A stretch of DNA of 64,000 nucleotides, from the NCBI GenBank assembly GCA_016841445.1, contig JAENZD010000003.1:219212-283211 (forward strand), written 5' to 3'. The stretch comes from Anaerolineaceae bacterium. Its GTDB lineage: Bacteria; Chloroflexota; Anaerolineae; Anaerolineales; Anaerolineaceae. Within the stretch, counting starts at the first letter, position 1. Each line of letters opens with the position of its first letter. This document shows, in pieces, positions 24,789 to 33,530 of this stretch. A program made the translations under genes and the position numbers. A model generated the notes under the pieces. It had not been told where the DNA came from and searched no databases. It saw only the letters and a list, made by a program, of their open reading frames with translations.

Positions 24789-25469
24789 ATGACGAAGTCT
24801 TACCAGGAGAAAATTAGCGAGATCAGGGGGGAATTAGCACGAGTCTTTGGAAAGCCCGAATGGCGAACCCCCCTGCCGCCTGTGGACGAGCTGGTATCAA
24901 CGATCCTCTCCCAAAACACGAATGATACGAACCGGGATGTGGCTTTTGATCGTCTCAAAGCATGCTTCCCGGATTGGGAATCGGTGATGTATGCGGATAC
25001 CCAGGCGGTGATTGAAGCTATCCGTCCCGCAGGATTGGCAAACCAAAAAGGGCCGAGGATCCAGGGCGCGTTAAGTCAGATTGCGGAATTTAATGGGGGA
25101 AAAATTTCACTCGAATTTCTTAAGGATTTACCGGTAGAGGATGCCCGCCAGTGGTTGTTGAATGTGAAGGGGGTTGGTCCGAAGACTGCGGCAATCGTTT
25201 TGTTGTTTTCAATGGGAATCCCGGCTTTTCCAGTGGATACCCACATCTACCGGGTCACCGGCAGGATGGGCCTTCGGCCGGAAAACCTCTCAGTTGAAAA
25301 GGCTCACACCTACCTTGAAGAACGGATCCCTGAAGATGCATTTTATGATCTGCATCTCAACCTGATCCGGTTAGGCAGGGAAGTCTGCGGCGCCCGTAAA
25401 TGGCATTGTTATAAATGTCCGGTTGAGCCGATGTGTGAATTCGACGAAAAAAACTTGCCACGAGACTAA
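24789..25469 (+). CDS. nth: Endonuclease III (DNA glycosylase/AP lyase)
   Basis: A 226-residue base-excision repair enzyme that removes oxidised pyrimidines and cuts the AP site. The helix-hairpin-helix is LLNVKGVGPKTAAIVL with catalytic Lys132; catalytic Asp150 is in FPVDTHIYRV; the [4Fe-4S] cluster loop has Cys200, Cys207, Cys210 and Cys216 (C-x6-C-x2-C-x5-C). All key residues are present. It is probably co-transcribed with the asparaginase gene and converges on miaB. Confidence 0.95.
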   Translation: MTKSYQEKISEIRGELARVFGKPEWRTPLPPVDELVSTILSQNTNDTNRDVAFDRLKACFPDWESVMYADTQAVIEAIRPAGLANQKGPRIQGALSQIAEFNGGKISLEFLKDLPVEDARQWLLNVKGVGPKTAAIVLLFSMGIPAFPVDTHIYRVTGRMGLRPENLSVEKAHTYLEERIPEDAFYDLHLNLIRLGREVCGARKWHCYKCPVEPMCEFDEKNLPRD

Positions 25470-25537
25470 CGTAAAACTGAACACACACCTGGAATGATTC
25501 AGTGTGCTAAAAGTCATTTTCCCCCGTTTTGTTCGAA

Positions 25538-26851
25538 TTACTGCAGCGCTCCGATCAGTGACCAAGGACCGGTCCATTCGATCAGGACGTTTCTTTCTTG
25601 ACCGAGCAAATTTTCATCCGACTCAACAAAAACAAGTTTGTTGGTTGGCGTTCGGCCGCGCCAGCGTCCGCGGGATTTTTCTTCAAATAAAACGGAAACA
25701 ACCTGGTTCATCAGTTTTGCATTAATTTCGGTGGATATCTCTTCCTGAAGACTTTCAAGCATCCTGAAGCGGTGCATTTTCTCTGCTTCTGGCACGTCGT
25801 CTTCCAACTTGCGTTCCGCATAGGTGCCGGTGCGAGGTGAATAGCGCGCCAGGTGGGCCACATCCATCCGCAGATCATCGAGCAGTTGATAGGTATTCAT
25901 AAATTGTTCTTGTGTCTCACCAGGGAAACCAACGATAATATCCGTTGCAATGGAAGCGCCAGGTATCATTTTCCTGATTTTACCTACCAGATCTCTGTAT
26001 TCGGCTGATGTATACCCGCGCTTCATCGCTGCTAATATATCATCATCTCCTGCCTGGATTGGGACTTCAATGTGGGGGCAGACTTTTGGAAGATCAGCGA
26101 CAGTTTGCAGAAGGTCATCGGTCATCCAGTTTGGGTGGGATGTCAGGAAGCGAATCCTCTTGAGGTCTTTGATCTGATGCAAATCATGCAGCAGCCCAGC
26201 TAAATTAATATTTCCAGGTAGATCTAAGCCGTATCGGTCGACAATTTGCCCTAACAGCGTGATTTCACGAATGCCCTGGCCGACCATACTTTGGGCTTCA
26301 GTGATAATTTCATCGTAGGGACGGGAATGTTCTATGCCGCGCTTTGATGGGATGATGCAGTAGGTGCAAGCATGAGAGCAGCCGTAAACGATTGGAATGA
26401 AGGCAGAAACCAGTTGGTTTTGGTCTTTCTGTGGGAGGACAAAATCACCATCCAGGATGGCGTTTATCTTATCCTGTTTCGCCTGACTTCTGTCTTTGCC
26501 AGAGCGCTGGTTGAGGAAATTGATCAGGGGGGTAGGGTCGGAAGGCGGGGAGGCAACATCCACCCAGGGGAAGCGATCAAGGATCTTCTGGTTGCCGCGC
26601 ACACCAATCAGGCAGCCCATCAAGCTAATTACAAGGTCCGGGTTCTTATCTTTCAATGGACGCAGCGAACTGAGCCTGCCAATGGCCTTGTTTTCAGCGC
26701 TCTGACGCACAACACAGGTATTGAGGATAATCACATCAGCATCTTTGGGCTTTATTGTCGGTTCAAAACCCATCATTTCAAGCGCTGATGCTAAACGGCG
26801 GGAATCTGCCACGTTCATCTGGCAGCCTTCTGTCCAAATATGATATTTCAT
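25538..26851 (-). CDS. miaB: tRNA-2-methylthio-N6-dimethylallyladenosine synthase
   Basis: A 437-residue radical SAM methylthiotransferase that converts i6A37 to ms2i6A37 in tRNAs reading UNN codons. The N-terminal UPF0004 domain has Cys10, Cys46 and Cys80 for one cluster; the radical SAM CxxxCxxC is Cys158, Cys162, Cys165 (CSHACTYC); the C-terminal TRAM domain (about 370-435) ends the protein. All cysteines are present. RimO and MtaB-type paralogues differ in the last domains, and the overall order best fits MiaB. It converges on nth and is divergent from the STAS gene. Confidence 0.9.
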   Translation of the reverse strand: MKYHIWTEGCQMNVADSRRLASALEMMGFEPTIKPKDADVIILNTCVVRQSAENKAIGRLSSLRPLKDKNPDLVISLMGCLIGVRGNQKILDRFPWVDVASPPSDPTPLINFLNQRSGKDRSQAKQDKINAILDGDFVLPQKDQNQLVSAFIPIVYGCSHACTYCIIPSKRGIEHSRPYDEIITEAQSMVGQGIREITLLGQIVDRYGLDLPGNINLAGLLHDLHQIKDLKRIRFLTSHPNWMTDDLLQTVADLPKVCPHIEVPIQAGDDDILAAMKRGYTSAEYRDLVGKIRKMIPGASIATDIIVGFPGETQEQFMNTYQLLDDLRMDVAHLARYSPRTGTYAERKLEDDVPEAEKMHRFRMLESLQEEISTEINAKLMNQVVSVLFEEKSRGRWRGRTPTNKLVFVESDENLLGQERNVLIEWTGPWSLIGALQ

Positions 26852-27057
26852 AGGCGATTATTATACTCGACAGGGGCAAATCGACGAATTTATGGTTGTT
26901 AACTTTCAATTTTCATTTATAATTATTTCTGTTAATGGGTCGCATATATTGTGAGCAGCTTAAAGGAATTAATTAATTTATGGAAATTTATTGTTATTTT
27001 GAGTTATAATAATTGAAATATTGATGCGTTCGCGATATTTTTTAAGGAGAAAGCGTA

Positions 27058-27393
27058 ATGGATTTTGAAATTAAGGAATATAAAAGAAGCACTGTGATCT
27101 ACACCAGCGGTCGAATTGACAGCTATACTGCTCCTGAAGTGGAAGAAGCCTTGAATCAATTGATCGAAAAAGGTCAATTCAATATCATTTTTGATATGAG
27201 CGATGTCACCTTTGTTTCAAGCGCGGGTTGGTGGGCATTGATCAGGATCCAAAAAGAAGTCAAGAAAATGAACCGCGGTGAATTGGCGTTAGTTCATCTG
27301 GACGAGCGTATCCAGGAATCAATGGACCTGGTGGGTATTGCACCGTATTTTAAATGTTATAGTGAACTTCTGGAAGCTGTGGGAAGTTTCTAA
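27058..27393 (+). CDS. STAS-domain anti-sigma factor antagonist-like protein
   Basis: A 111-residue stand-alone STAS domain. The phospho-acceptor region is TFVSSAGWWAL, where Ser55 aligns with the Ser phosphorylated in SpoIIAA. It has the expected beta-strand order and C-terminal helix. Such proteins bind anti-sigma kinases, but no RsbW or sigma factor gene lies near it, so the partner is encoded elsewhere. A strong ribosome site (aaggag) precedes the ATG. A terminator-like hairpin at 27443-27474 follows. Confidence 0.9.
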   Translation: MDFEIKEYKRSTVIYTSGRIDSYTAPEVEEALNQLIEKGQFNIIFDMSDVTFVSSAGWWALIRIQKEVKKMNRGELALVHLDERIQESMDLVGIAPYFKCYSELLEAVGSF

Positions 27394-27442
27394 ACGACGG
27401 CATTTGATATTCTAAGTTTTACAAAATACGATCTAAAAAGAA

Positions 27443-27474
27443 AAAAGAAGACTGTGATACCACAGCCTTCTTTT
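27443..27474. terminator. Bidirectional terminator between the STAS gene and a convergent peptidase gene
   Basis: AAAAGAAGACTGTG (27443-27456) and CACAGCCTTCTTTT (27461-27474) form a stem with one A-C mismatch and a 4-nt loop, with A-rich and T-rich edges for both strands. Confidence 0.85.
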
Positions 27475-27522
27475 AGTTAATCGTACTGATGTTCTTTGGG
27501 TATCAAAGGTTTCTGGTTTTTC

Positions 27523-29574
27523 CTATTGTATGCCCAGTTGGTATACCGCTTTCTGACGGGTATGGGAGGTTGATCCGCTGATCACCAGAACGACCGAGTC
27601 CACATCGCCGCTGATGCTGATCTCAACAGTGGCTGTGTTGTTTTCGTCAAGCTCAATGGTTGTTACACTGATTTCATTGCCATAAGTGATCATGCTGACG
27701 ATGAATTCCTGGGGAAGAACATTTTCGATCCGGACAAAGCCTTCTGCCTGCCATCCGCCTTCATCGGCTTCAAGATCTGTAAAGTAGTCGATGGCATCGA
27801 TGCGGATATCGTCAATGGCCATCCCAATGCCGTTGACAGCAGCATCTGTCACGTAATCAAAACGAATGGTGATTTCTTGACCGGCATAACCACTCAGGTC
27901 TACCTGCTCTTGCTGCCATCCATTTGTTTGTCCGTTCAGCCCACACCCATAGCTGTTACCTGAGGGGTTCTCAGTGGTGCAGGACGTGGTATCCAGAATA
28001 TCCCAGTTCTCACCATCCGTTGATGCGGAGACAAAAACATAATCGTAATCCTCTTCGAGGTCGTACCATGTCTGGAAGGTCATCTCGATGTCCCCTTCGG
28101 TTTCTGATAGATCAAAAGTCCTGGTCAGGAACATATTGGAGGTGTCTCCCATATTGGACCAGAAGAAATAATCACCGGAGTAAGCATCGATCGGCAATAT
28201 GGAGGTCGTGGTGCTGCCTTCAAATGTGAGTGTATAGTCACCACTGCAGTAGATTTCAACATAGTCCACACCAAACTGGTAAACATCGTGATTTGTGGGT
28301 TCTGATGGGCAGGTGGGGAAGGATTCGCCCGGGTAGGCCAGGGGGGCACTCGGGTAAATATCGTATGCATAGCGACCATCCGCGACATTTTCATCGCCAA
28401 GCAGGTTGGCAACAGCCCAATCCCTGAAAATATCATCAGAAGTGATGATTTGGCCTGTCTGCGGGTCACGAATTTCGAGTTCCTGCATGACCAGATCAAT
28501 GCTTTCCATGCCGTTTACCTCATTGGCAACCAATGCTTTTGTGGCTTCTTCTCCGAATCTGTCAAGGAAGTAGGTTGTAAATAGAAATGCTGCGCCATAA
28601 TGCGGCCCGTTCTGGCCGACATCCGTACCCCAGTCTGTTAATTGAAGATCGGGGTTCCAAACATAATTGTTATCAAATCCACCCGGATCAAAATCGTTGA
28701 TCAGCTCTGCCAGCATCGAAAAACCTTCGTTCAGCCAGGTCTCTTCATTTTTATCAGTGTACCAGTGGATCATGTGTTGAAATTCGTGCGCCAGGGTGCC
28801 GTAGATATAATCTTCCCAAAGATAAACATTATCTGAATTGATCAGGAACATTTCATGGGCATTGGAGAATTCATGTGCATCCGGGTGCAGTTCATCCGCG
28901 GATGAATAATAGCCTGCCAGTGAGTAACCCAAACCACCCGCATAGACAACATAAATGCGTGGGTCGTTATCCACACCCGGGGACCACTCCTTTCCAAAGA
29001 ATTCCTGATTGATCGGGTAGATCTGCTCGTCAAAAGTATCGCCCAGTGCTCTCAGATCGGCAGGGTCATATTGGACCCCATTTTCAATCCAAAAATAAAC
29101 ATGATCACCGAGATACTGTAAAGTAGCAGTGATCTGGAAGTTGTTGTTAGTATCAACATTGGTGACCCAGAAATCCTGGGTATCACCAACCTGGTAGGGT
29201 GCATTGGGGTCCGGCAGTGTTTCCGGGATATTGCTCTTTCCGCCTAACTGCTCACCCAGGTCAATGGGGTCGTTAATGGGTACGATTTCCTGTTCAAGGG
29301 AGAACAGCGTCTGCGCAGGGCCATCCCCGGATGTTTGAGGAGTGGGTTCGCTCGTCCCGGTCGGGTCTGGGGTTGCCCCGGTTGTGGGTGAAAGTTGGAC
29401 AACCTCGGTTTCCATCACGGGCGTGGTTAGTTCAACGGTGGAAACCTCATCGGCTCGTGATGAGAATAATGCTGAACCGCCAAATAACAGCAGCAGGCAT
29501 ACCACCACACAGCAAACTCCTAGAATTAGGATCACGGTTAAGATAATCGGGAGGGTTGTTGATTTATTTCGCAT
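27523..29574 (-). CDS. Membrane-anchored zincin-like metallopeptidase with C-terminal carbohydrate/MAM-like domain
   Basis: A 683-residue exported protein from the ATG at 29574 (a TTG start at 29598 is possible). An N-terminal hydrophobic anchor (about 9-32), a Pro/Thr/Glu-rich linker (40-90) and a peptidase region follow. The zinc motif is HEFQH at about 263-267 (in LAHEFQHMIHWYTDK), with NEGFS shortly after, where the Glu would be the third ligand, as in gluzincins. The C-terminal part has blocks such as FFWSNMGDTSNMFLTRTFDL and WQQEQVDLSGYAGQEITIRFDY, typical of jelly-roll domains of immune-inhibitor-A-like proteases. It probably degrades extracellular protein. It converges on the STAS gene. 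Confidence 0.82.
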   Translation of the reverse strand: MRNKSTTLPIILTVILILGVCCVVVCLLLLFGGSALFSSRADEVSTVELTTPVMETEVVQLSPTTGATPDPTGTSEPTPQTSGDGPAQTLFSLEQEIVPINDPIDLGEQLGGKSNIPETLPDPNAPYQVGDTQDFWVTNVDTNNNFQITATLQYLGDHVYFWIENGVQYDPADLRALGDTFDEQIYPINQEFFGKEWSPGVDNDPRIYVVYAGGLGYSLAGYYSSADELHPDAHEFSNAHEMFLINSDNVYLWEDYIYGTLAHEFQHMIHWYTDKNEETWLNEGFSMLAELINDFDPGGFDNNYVWNPDLQLTDWGTDVGQNGPHYGAAFLFTTYFLDRFGEEATKALVANEVNGMESIDLVMQELEIRDPQTGQIITSDDIFRDWAVANLLGDENVADGRYAYDIYPSAPLAYPGESFPTCPSEPTNHDVYQFGVDYVEIYCSGDYTLTFEGSTTTSILPIDAYSGDYFFWSNMGDTSNMFLTRTFDLSETEGDIEMTFQTWYDLEEDYDYVFVSASTDGENWDILDTTSCTTENPSGNSYGCGLNGQTNGWQQEQVDLSGYAGQEITIRFDYVTDAAVNGIGMAIDDIRIDAIDYFTDLEADEGGWQAEGFVRIENVLPQEFIVSMITYGNEISVTTIELDENNTATVEISISGDVDSVVLVISGSTSHTRQKAVYQLGIQ

Positions 29575-29827
29575 AGTTACTCTATTCGTAAATTCCAATC
29601 GATATTTATAAGTGTCTTGCTTAATTTATTAAACTTGTATACAAAGCCGTTTTATTGGTGCTTAATAATACCCAATTTGTGTAAATATGAAGAAATACCG
29701 GATGATTAATTGCCCTGATCAGTATTGTTCCAAGCCCCGATAAGATATGGGTGTTTAATTTTAAATGTTAAGAGAACAGGCTGCTTGAATCGGAAGAGGG
29801 AATGATTTGTCTATGTTGGCGGAGAAA
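29575..29827. other. Intergenic region upstream of the metallopeptidase
   Basis: It contains the sequence cttaataatacccaat at 29661-29676, identical to 21023-21038, in the same orientation and upstream of a secreted-protein gene on the same strand. No ORF or hairpin of note was seen. Confidence 0.4.
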
Positions 29828-30469
29828 TTAAGGATAAGCCTCAAGTGTCGGGGTCATGGTTGGCAAATTTGTGGCCTCCACCCTGACGAAGTTGACCAGA
29901 ACCAGGTTTCTTTCACAATCCTCATAGGTATCGATGAAGATCTGATTGGAAAGCGCCTGCCCGTTGGTGTCAAAAACCTGGATGGTAACCAAACCACTTG
30001 AGTTGACAGGCGCAGTGCTGATCTGGACCTCAAATCCCCCAGGCCCATAGGAAATTGCTTCACCGGTGATGGCACTGAATTCTCCCGACCTTATGATCAA
30101 CCCCTGGATTTCAGTCCCATCCAGATCAAACACCTGGCCGGCAATGCCCATCCAATTGCAGCCGGCTGCAGGGTGGGTGAAGTTAGGCAGGTAGAAGGGG
30201 CTGCCTGTCTGTAAGACGAATTCGGGTTGGGGTAATGGTGCTGGGCTTTCTGCTAAAGGGGGTTGAGTTCCTTCAAGGGTAGGTGCCATCGTGGGGGAAG
30301 ACGTTGATGTGATTTCAATGGGGTATGCCGGAAGCGTTTCGGTAGGAAGTGGTTCGGTTGGTTCCAGCGGTGCCTCCGTGGGAGACCAGGGGGGCATCGG
30401 GATCAGTGAACAGCCAGAAAGAAATGTTAAGACAATCAGTAAATAAAAAACATGTTTGAAACGCGCCAT
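29828..30469 (-). CDS. Lipoprotein of unknown function
   Basis: A 213-residue lipoprotein. The signal ends in the lipobox LSGC (Cys20), followed by a Pro/Thr/Glu/Ser-rich linker (about 25-85) and a globular domain of about 120 residues containing HPAAGCNWMGIAGQVFDLDG and FEVQISTAPV, which look like a beta-sandwich with a carboxypeptidase-regulatory-like pattern. The C-terminal 15 residues are again Thr/Pro-rich. Such proteins are frequent in Anaerolineae. It is preceded by its own ribosome site (aggagc) and may be co-oriented with the peptidase gene downstream, 254 nt away. Confidence 0.75.
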   Translation of the reverse strand: MARFKHVFYLLIVLTFLSGCSLIPMPPWSPTEAPLEPTEPLPTETLPAYPIEITSTSSPTMAPTLEGTQPPLAESPAPLPQPEFVLQTGSPFYLPNFTHPAAGCNWMGIAGQVFDLDGTEIQGLIIRSGEFSAITGEAISYGPGGFEVQISTAPVNSSGLVTIQVFDTNGQALSNQIFIDTYEDCERNLVLVNFVRVEATNLPTMTPTLEAYP

Positions 30470-30543
30470 CAGTACAGCTCCTTTATTTGAGTGTCTGCAA
30501 GTTCCATACCATAAAAGATATTTCTATACCTGGATGAAACTGC

Positions 30544-30939
30544 TTATTTCTGTTTAGGAGCTTTCTTGTGTGCTGATTTTGATTCGTTTTCCTGTGCTTT
30601 TAAGCGTACGATTTTCGTGATGAGATCAAACGGCATCGGCTGATCGTAAGGGAATTGGAGAGTCGCTTTGCCTGACGCATATTGCATGATCTCAGGTTGA
30701 AAGTCTGGATGATCCAATGGGACCGGGTATAAACCGATATGATTTTCGTGCGCGGCGAAAAAGATCAAGATATACCCGGCATTTCGAAAAGCTGGCACCT
30801 GGTAGCTGATGACTTCTTTTGCACCTGGAACAGCTTTTTTGATCACAAGCCGGATACTTTCGAGGTGTTCCTGAATTGAAGGTGGAAACCTTGAAATGTA
30901 ATCGTCAATATCTTTTGCGGAGCGGTTATTCGTCTGCAT
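30544..30939 (-). CDS. DUF1801 (YdhG-like) family protein, copy 1
   Basis: A 131-residue soluble protein of the DUF1801 fold. The opening IDDYISRFPPSIQEHLESIRLVIKK and KEVISYQVPAFR match the family; the C-terminal 20 residues are Lys/Glu-rich. Members have been linked to iron handling (YdhG/frataxin-like) but the role is not firm. A paralogue lies 92 nt upstream (31032-31367), so this is a local duplication. The pair is minus-strand and followed by a lipoprotein gene. Confidence 0.8.
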   Translation of the reverse strand: MQTNNRSAKDIDDYISRFPPSIQEHLESIRLVIKKAVPGAKEVISYQVPAFRNAGYILIFFAAHENHIGLYPVPLDHPDFQPEIMQYASGKATLQFPYDQPMPFDLITKIVRLKAQENESKSAHKKAPKQK

Positions 30940-31031
30940 ATCGCTGTGCTTTCATTTTTATGGTAGGTCAATCTTGATTAAATATTACACCAGGCTGACC
31001 AAAATTGAACTATCCAACGACTTAGGGCAAA

Positions 31032-31367
31032 TCACATCAATCGCCGGATGAAGTCATATGCGATCGGTTGGTCATAAGGGTAAGCTGCAGGATCGTTTAG
31101 GCTGTCTTTGATGAGCGGGGCAACATCAATGTCGGAAATTTCAAGCGGCGACAGGTTGTATCCGGGTATTTTCTCATCTGCAGCATAGAATATCAGCAGA
31201 TGCTCGGCTAACCGGATTGCGGGGATATCATTATTAATTTCTTCACAAGCATCCGGAACAACAGTTTTGATTGTGGTACGAATCCTTTGGAGGATTTCCT
31301 GAACTTGTGGTGCCTGATGGGCAATATAATCATCGACATCTATTGGGGAACATTCTTTTTGATCCAT
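31032..31367 (-). CDS. DUF1801 (YdhG-like) family protein, copy 2
   Basis: A 111-residue protein homologous to the gene at 30544-30939: it shares IDVDDYI..., IRTTIKTVVPDACEEINNDIPAIR and the YPYDQPI ending. It is more diverged and lacks the basic C-terminal tail. It could be an older duplicate with a separate partner. The next gene upstream is an SRPBCC protein on the same strand, 140 nt away. Confidence 0.75.
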   Translation of the reverse strand: MDQKECSPIDVDDYIAHQAPQVQEILQRIRTTIKTVVPDACEEINNDIPAIRLAEHLLIFYAADEKIPGYNLSPLEISDIDVAPLIKDSLNDPAAYPYDQPIAYDFIRRLM

Positions 31368-31507
31368 TTTTATTCGCTTTCATTTTCTTTTTTTTACTTA
31401 ATCTATGACGCGTTTCATGGACACATCAACGTATTGGAGCACGGACGATCAATATTACAGGAACGGACAATATTTCCTGTGAACAAAAACATTTACTCAC
31501 CTTAGGA

Positions 31508-31942
31508 TTATTGTTCACTAAGAGATTTTAATTTTTCCAAAGCTTCGGGGAACAGATCGTCCATCATGCCTGCAAATTCTTCGGGCATATCGACGGATAC
31601 CTTAACCAGGGTTGAGCCGTTTTGATCGATGAAGCTGTAATTCTCATAAGCCGGATATTCAAACCCGCTTTTGTCCTCAGTTTGTTCTTTCCAGTCTTTG
31701 ATGCTGCGTATATGTTTGAGGGAGGAATATTCGTATGGCACTAATTCATCAACGATGGAAGCCATTCCATCGCCTCCTGGCATCAGGAACTTTAGCTTCT
31801 CGCCTTTTTCCCAGGTGCCTTCATAATAAGAGCCTTCCTCAAACACACTGGACCATTGCTCATAACCTTCTTTGCCAATCATCATGTCCCAGACTTTTTC
31901 TTTTGGGGCGAGGATCTTGATCGAATAGTGGAGGGTTACCAT
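31508..31942 (-). CDS. SRPBCC/START-like domain protein (AHSA1 type)
   Basis: A 144-residue single-domain protein. The opening HYSIKILAPKEKVWDMMIGKEGYEQWSS is typical of the activator-of-Hsp90/SRPBCC group, with a hydrophobic cavity expected for small lipophilic ligands. It has no catalytic motif. It is grouped with two DUF1801 genes, all on the minus strand and all small. No strong promoter was identified. Confidence 0.82.
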   Translation of the reverse strand: MVTLHYSIKILAPKEKVWDMMIGKEGYEQWSSVFEEGSYYEGTWEKGEKLKFLMPGGDGMASIVDELVPYEYSSLKHIRSIKDWKEQTEDKSGFEYPAYENYSFIDQNGSTLVKVSVDMPEEFAGMMDDLFPEALEKLKSLSEQ

Positions 31943-32317
31943 TTTAACTCCTTGTCAGTTGAGTTGGTGATATTTCTTTTTGCGTTGCTGATTGGATTGA
32001 ATTTTTTTTCTTCATTAATCATACTCAAATTGGAGTAAGAAGGTCAAGTTTATGGACTATTCTGACAAGCAAGCGCTTGGATTGATCCCTTTTTACAGTA
32101 AAGGGGATACCTCAAAATACCTTTCAGCTGAAAATGAGCGGTGATTAAAGAGATGATCGAAAGGAAATTGCGTTAAAATATTAAATCAACACATTGAGTC
32201 ACAGATGTGACAAAAATCGAACACCAGTTGCGGAAAAAATGGTACGAATGAAACGAAGCTTCAGTTAATCATTTATTTCCCTTTATTTCTTTGCTGGGTG
32301 GGGAAAGGTGCACAAAG
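31943..32317. other. Non-coding interval upstream of the TolB-like lipoprotein
   Basis: About 375 bp, AT-rich, with no supported ORF. It contains the palindrome GTCACA-GA-TGTGAC at 32198-32211, about 107 nt before the start codon of the downstream lipoprotein, which could be an operator. No good promoter was identified. Confidence 0.4.
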
Positions 32318-33328
32318 ATGAGAAAAACATTGATCGTCCTGGCATTAGGCACTTTTATGATTGTTTCATGTCAATCACAGGTGAAGAAAACGGGCTCTTC
32401 CACGAGTGAGGAAAAAATAGCTACGCCAGCTTCAACACAAACGGCTGAAGAACGATCCGTTCTGCCCACTAAGACGGCGGATGCTGCCCCTAATTTTGAT
32501 GGGACGATTGCTTTTTTCTCCGACATGGCAGGCAACCCCGATATCTACGTTATCCAGGCTGACGGCACTGGCCTGACGCAGTTGACCGATGACCTGGCTT
32601 TTGATGACAGTCCCGACCTATCACCGGACAGTTCCAGGGTGGTCTTCCTTTCTGCCCGGAATGACCCGGATCCCCAGTTCCCGAATTTTAAATATGATAT
32701 TTATTTGGTCAACATTGATGGTACTGGTCTCACGCAATTGACAGCAACGGACGAAGCAGAGGATCACCCTTCATGGTCCCCGGATGGGGAGTGGATCTTA
32801 TTTGATGCGGATTATGATGGCGATGGCTTTTTTGAGATCTATTCGATGGCAGTGGATGGGCGTGACCTCATCCGGTTAACAGAGGGACCGCATAATGACC
32901 AGTTTGGTGAATGGTCGCCTGATGGTAAGACCATTGCCTTTGCTTCCGATCGAAGCGGAAATTGGGATATTTACTTGATGCAATCGGATGGAACTGGGCA
33001 GCAAGCTTTAACGGACCAGTCAAACTGGGAAGTGTTCCCAACATGGTCACCGGATGGCGCGTGGATCGCATATGTCGGATTGGTTCCCGGCTCAGGTAAT
33101 ACGGATGTGTTCGTGATGAACACATCTGGCTCGTATTTATTCCAGGTTTCCAATGGTTCTGGTTTTGACGAAAACCCGACCTTTTCACCAGACGGCAAAT
33201 GGATTGCCTATCAGGCTCAAATGGGTGGTGATTTCGATATATTTGTCACAGCTTTCCATGGGGATGGGGAAACTTACGAGATGTTCTCATTTCCCTCAGA
33301 TGAGCTTTGGCCTTCCTGGGGGCATTGA
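32318..33328 (+). CDS. TolB-like beta-propeller lipoprotein
   Basis: A 336-residue secreted lipoprotein. From the ATG at 32318 (a TTG at 32291 is an upstream alternative; the site aaaggtg fits the ATG) the signal ends in IVSC (Cys), then a Ser/Thr/Ala-rich linker. The rest is six or so PD40/TolB-type repeats with the signature DIYV/LMQxDGTGxxxLT...SPDG.W/RIA, which build a six-bladed beta-propeller. There is no enzyme motif. It is probably a surface sensor, scaffold or binding protein. A paralogous propeller is fused to the SGNH-like protein at 57977-60046. Confidence 0.85.
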   Translation: MRKTLIVLALGTFMIVSCQSQVKKTGSSTSEEKIATPASTQTAEERSVLPTKTADAAPNFDGTIAFFSDMAGNPDIYVIQADGTGLTQLTDDLAFDDSPDLSPDSSRVVFLSARNDPDPQFPNFKYDIYLVNIDGTGLTQLTATDEAEDHPSWSPDGEWILFDADYDGDGFFEIYSMAVDGRDLIRLTEGPHNDQFGEWSPDGKTIAFASDRSGNWDIYLMQSDGTGQQALTDQSNWEVFPTWSPDGAWIAYVGLVPGSGNTDVFVMNTSGSYLFQVSNGSGFDENPTFSPDGKWIAYQAQMGGDFDIFVTAFHGDGETYEMFSFPSDELWPSWGH

Positions 33329-33436
33329 GTTGAACTCATCCATGATGTATCAGATTGAGCGACAAAAAAGTCCTTGAAATATTTATCGAAAACTTGCATC
33401 ATGAAGGAATTCCATGCATGGGAATTAAACACAAGG

Positions 33437-33530
33437 CGGGAATGGATGGGAGTCGAACCCACCACGGCTCGCAACGCGACCCGACACCGGTGTTGAAGAC
33501 CGGGAGGCCCACCAGGACCTAACCATTCCC
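33437..33530 (-). tRNA. selC: tRNA-Sec (TCA), selenocysteine tRNA
   Basis: A 94-nt tRNA on the minus strand. It has the bacterial Sec hallmarks: an 8-bp acceptor (GGGAATGG / CCATTCCC), a 6-bp D-stem (AGGTCC/GGGCCT) with a 4-nt loop, an anticodon loop CTTCAAC giving anticodon TCA with A37, a long extra arm, and a T-arm with GGTTCGACTCC. Discriminator G; the full CCA is not encoded. The organism therefore decodes UGA as selenocysteine; selA, selB and selD are not in the window. No selenoprotein was identified here. Confidence 0.95.
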
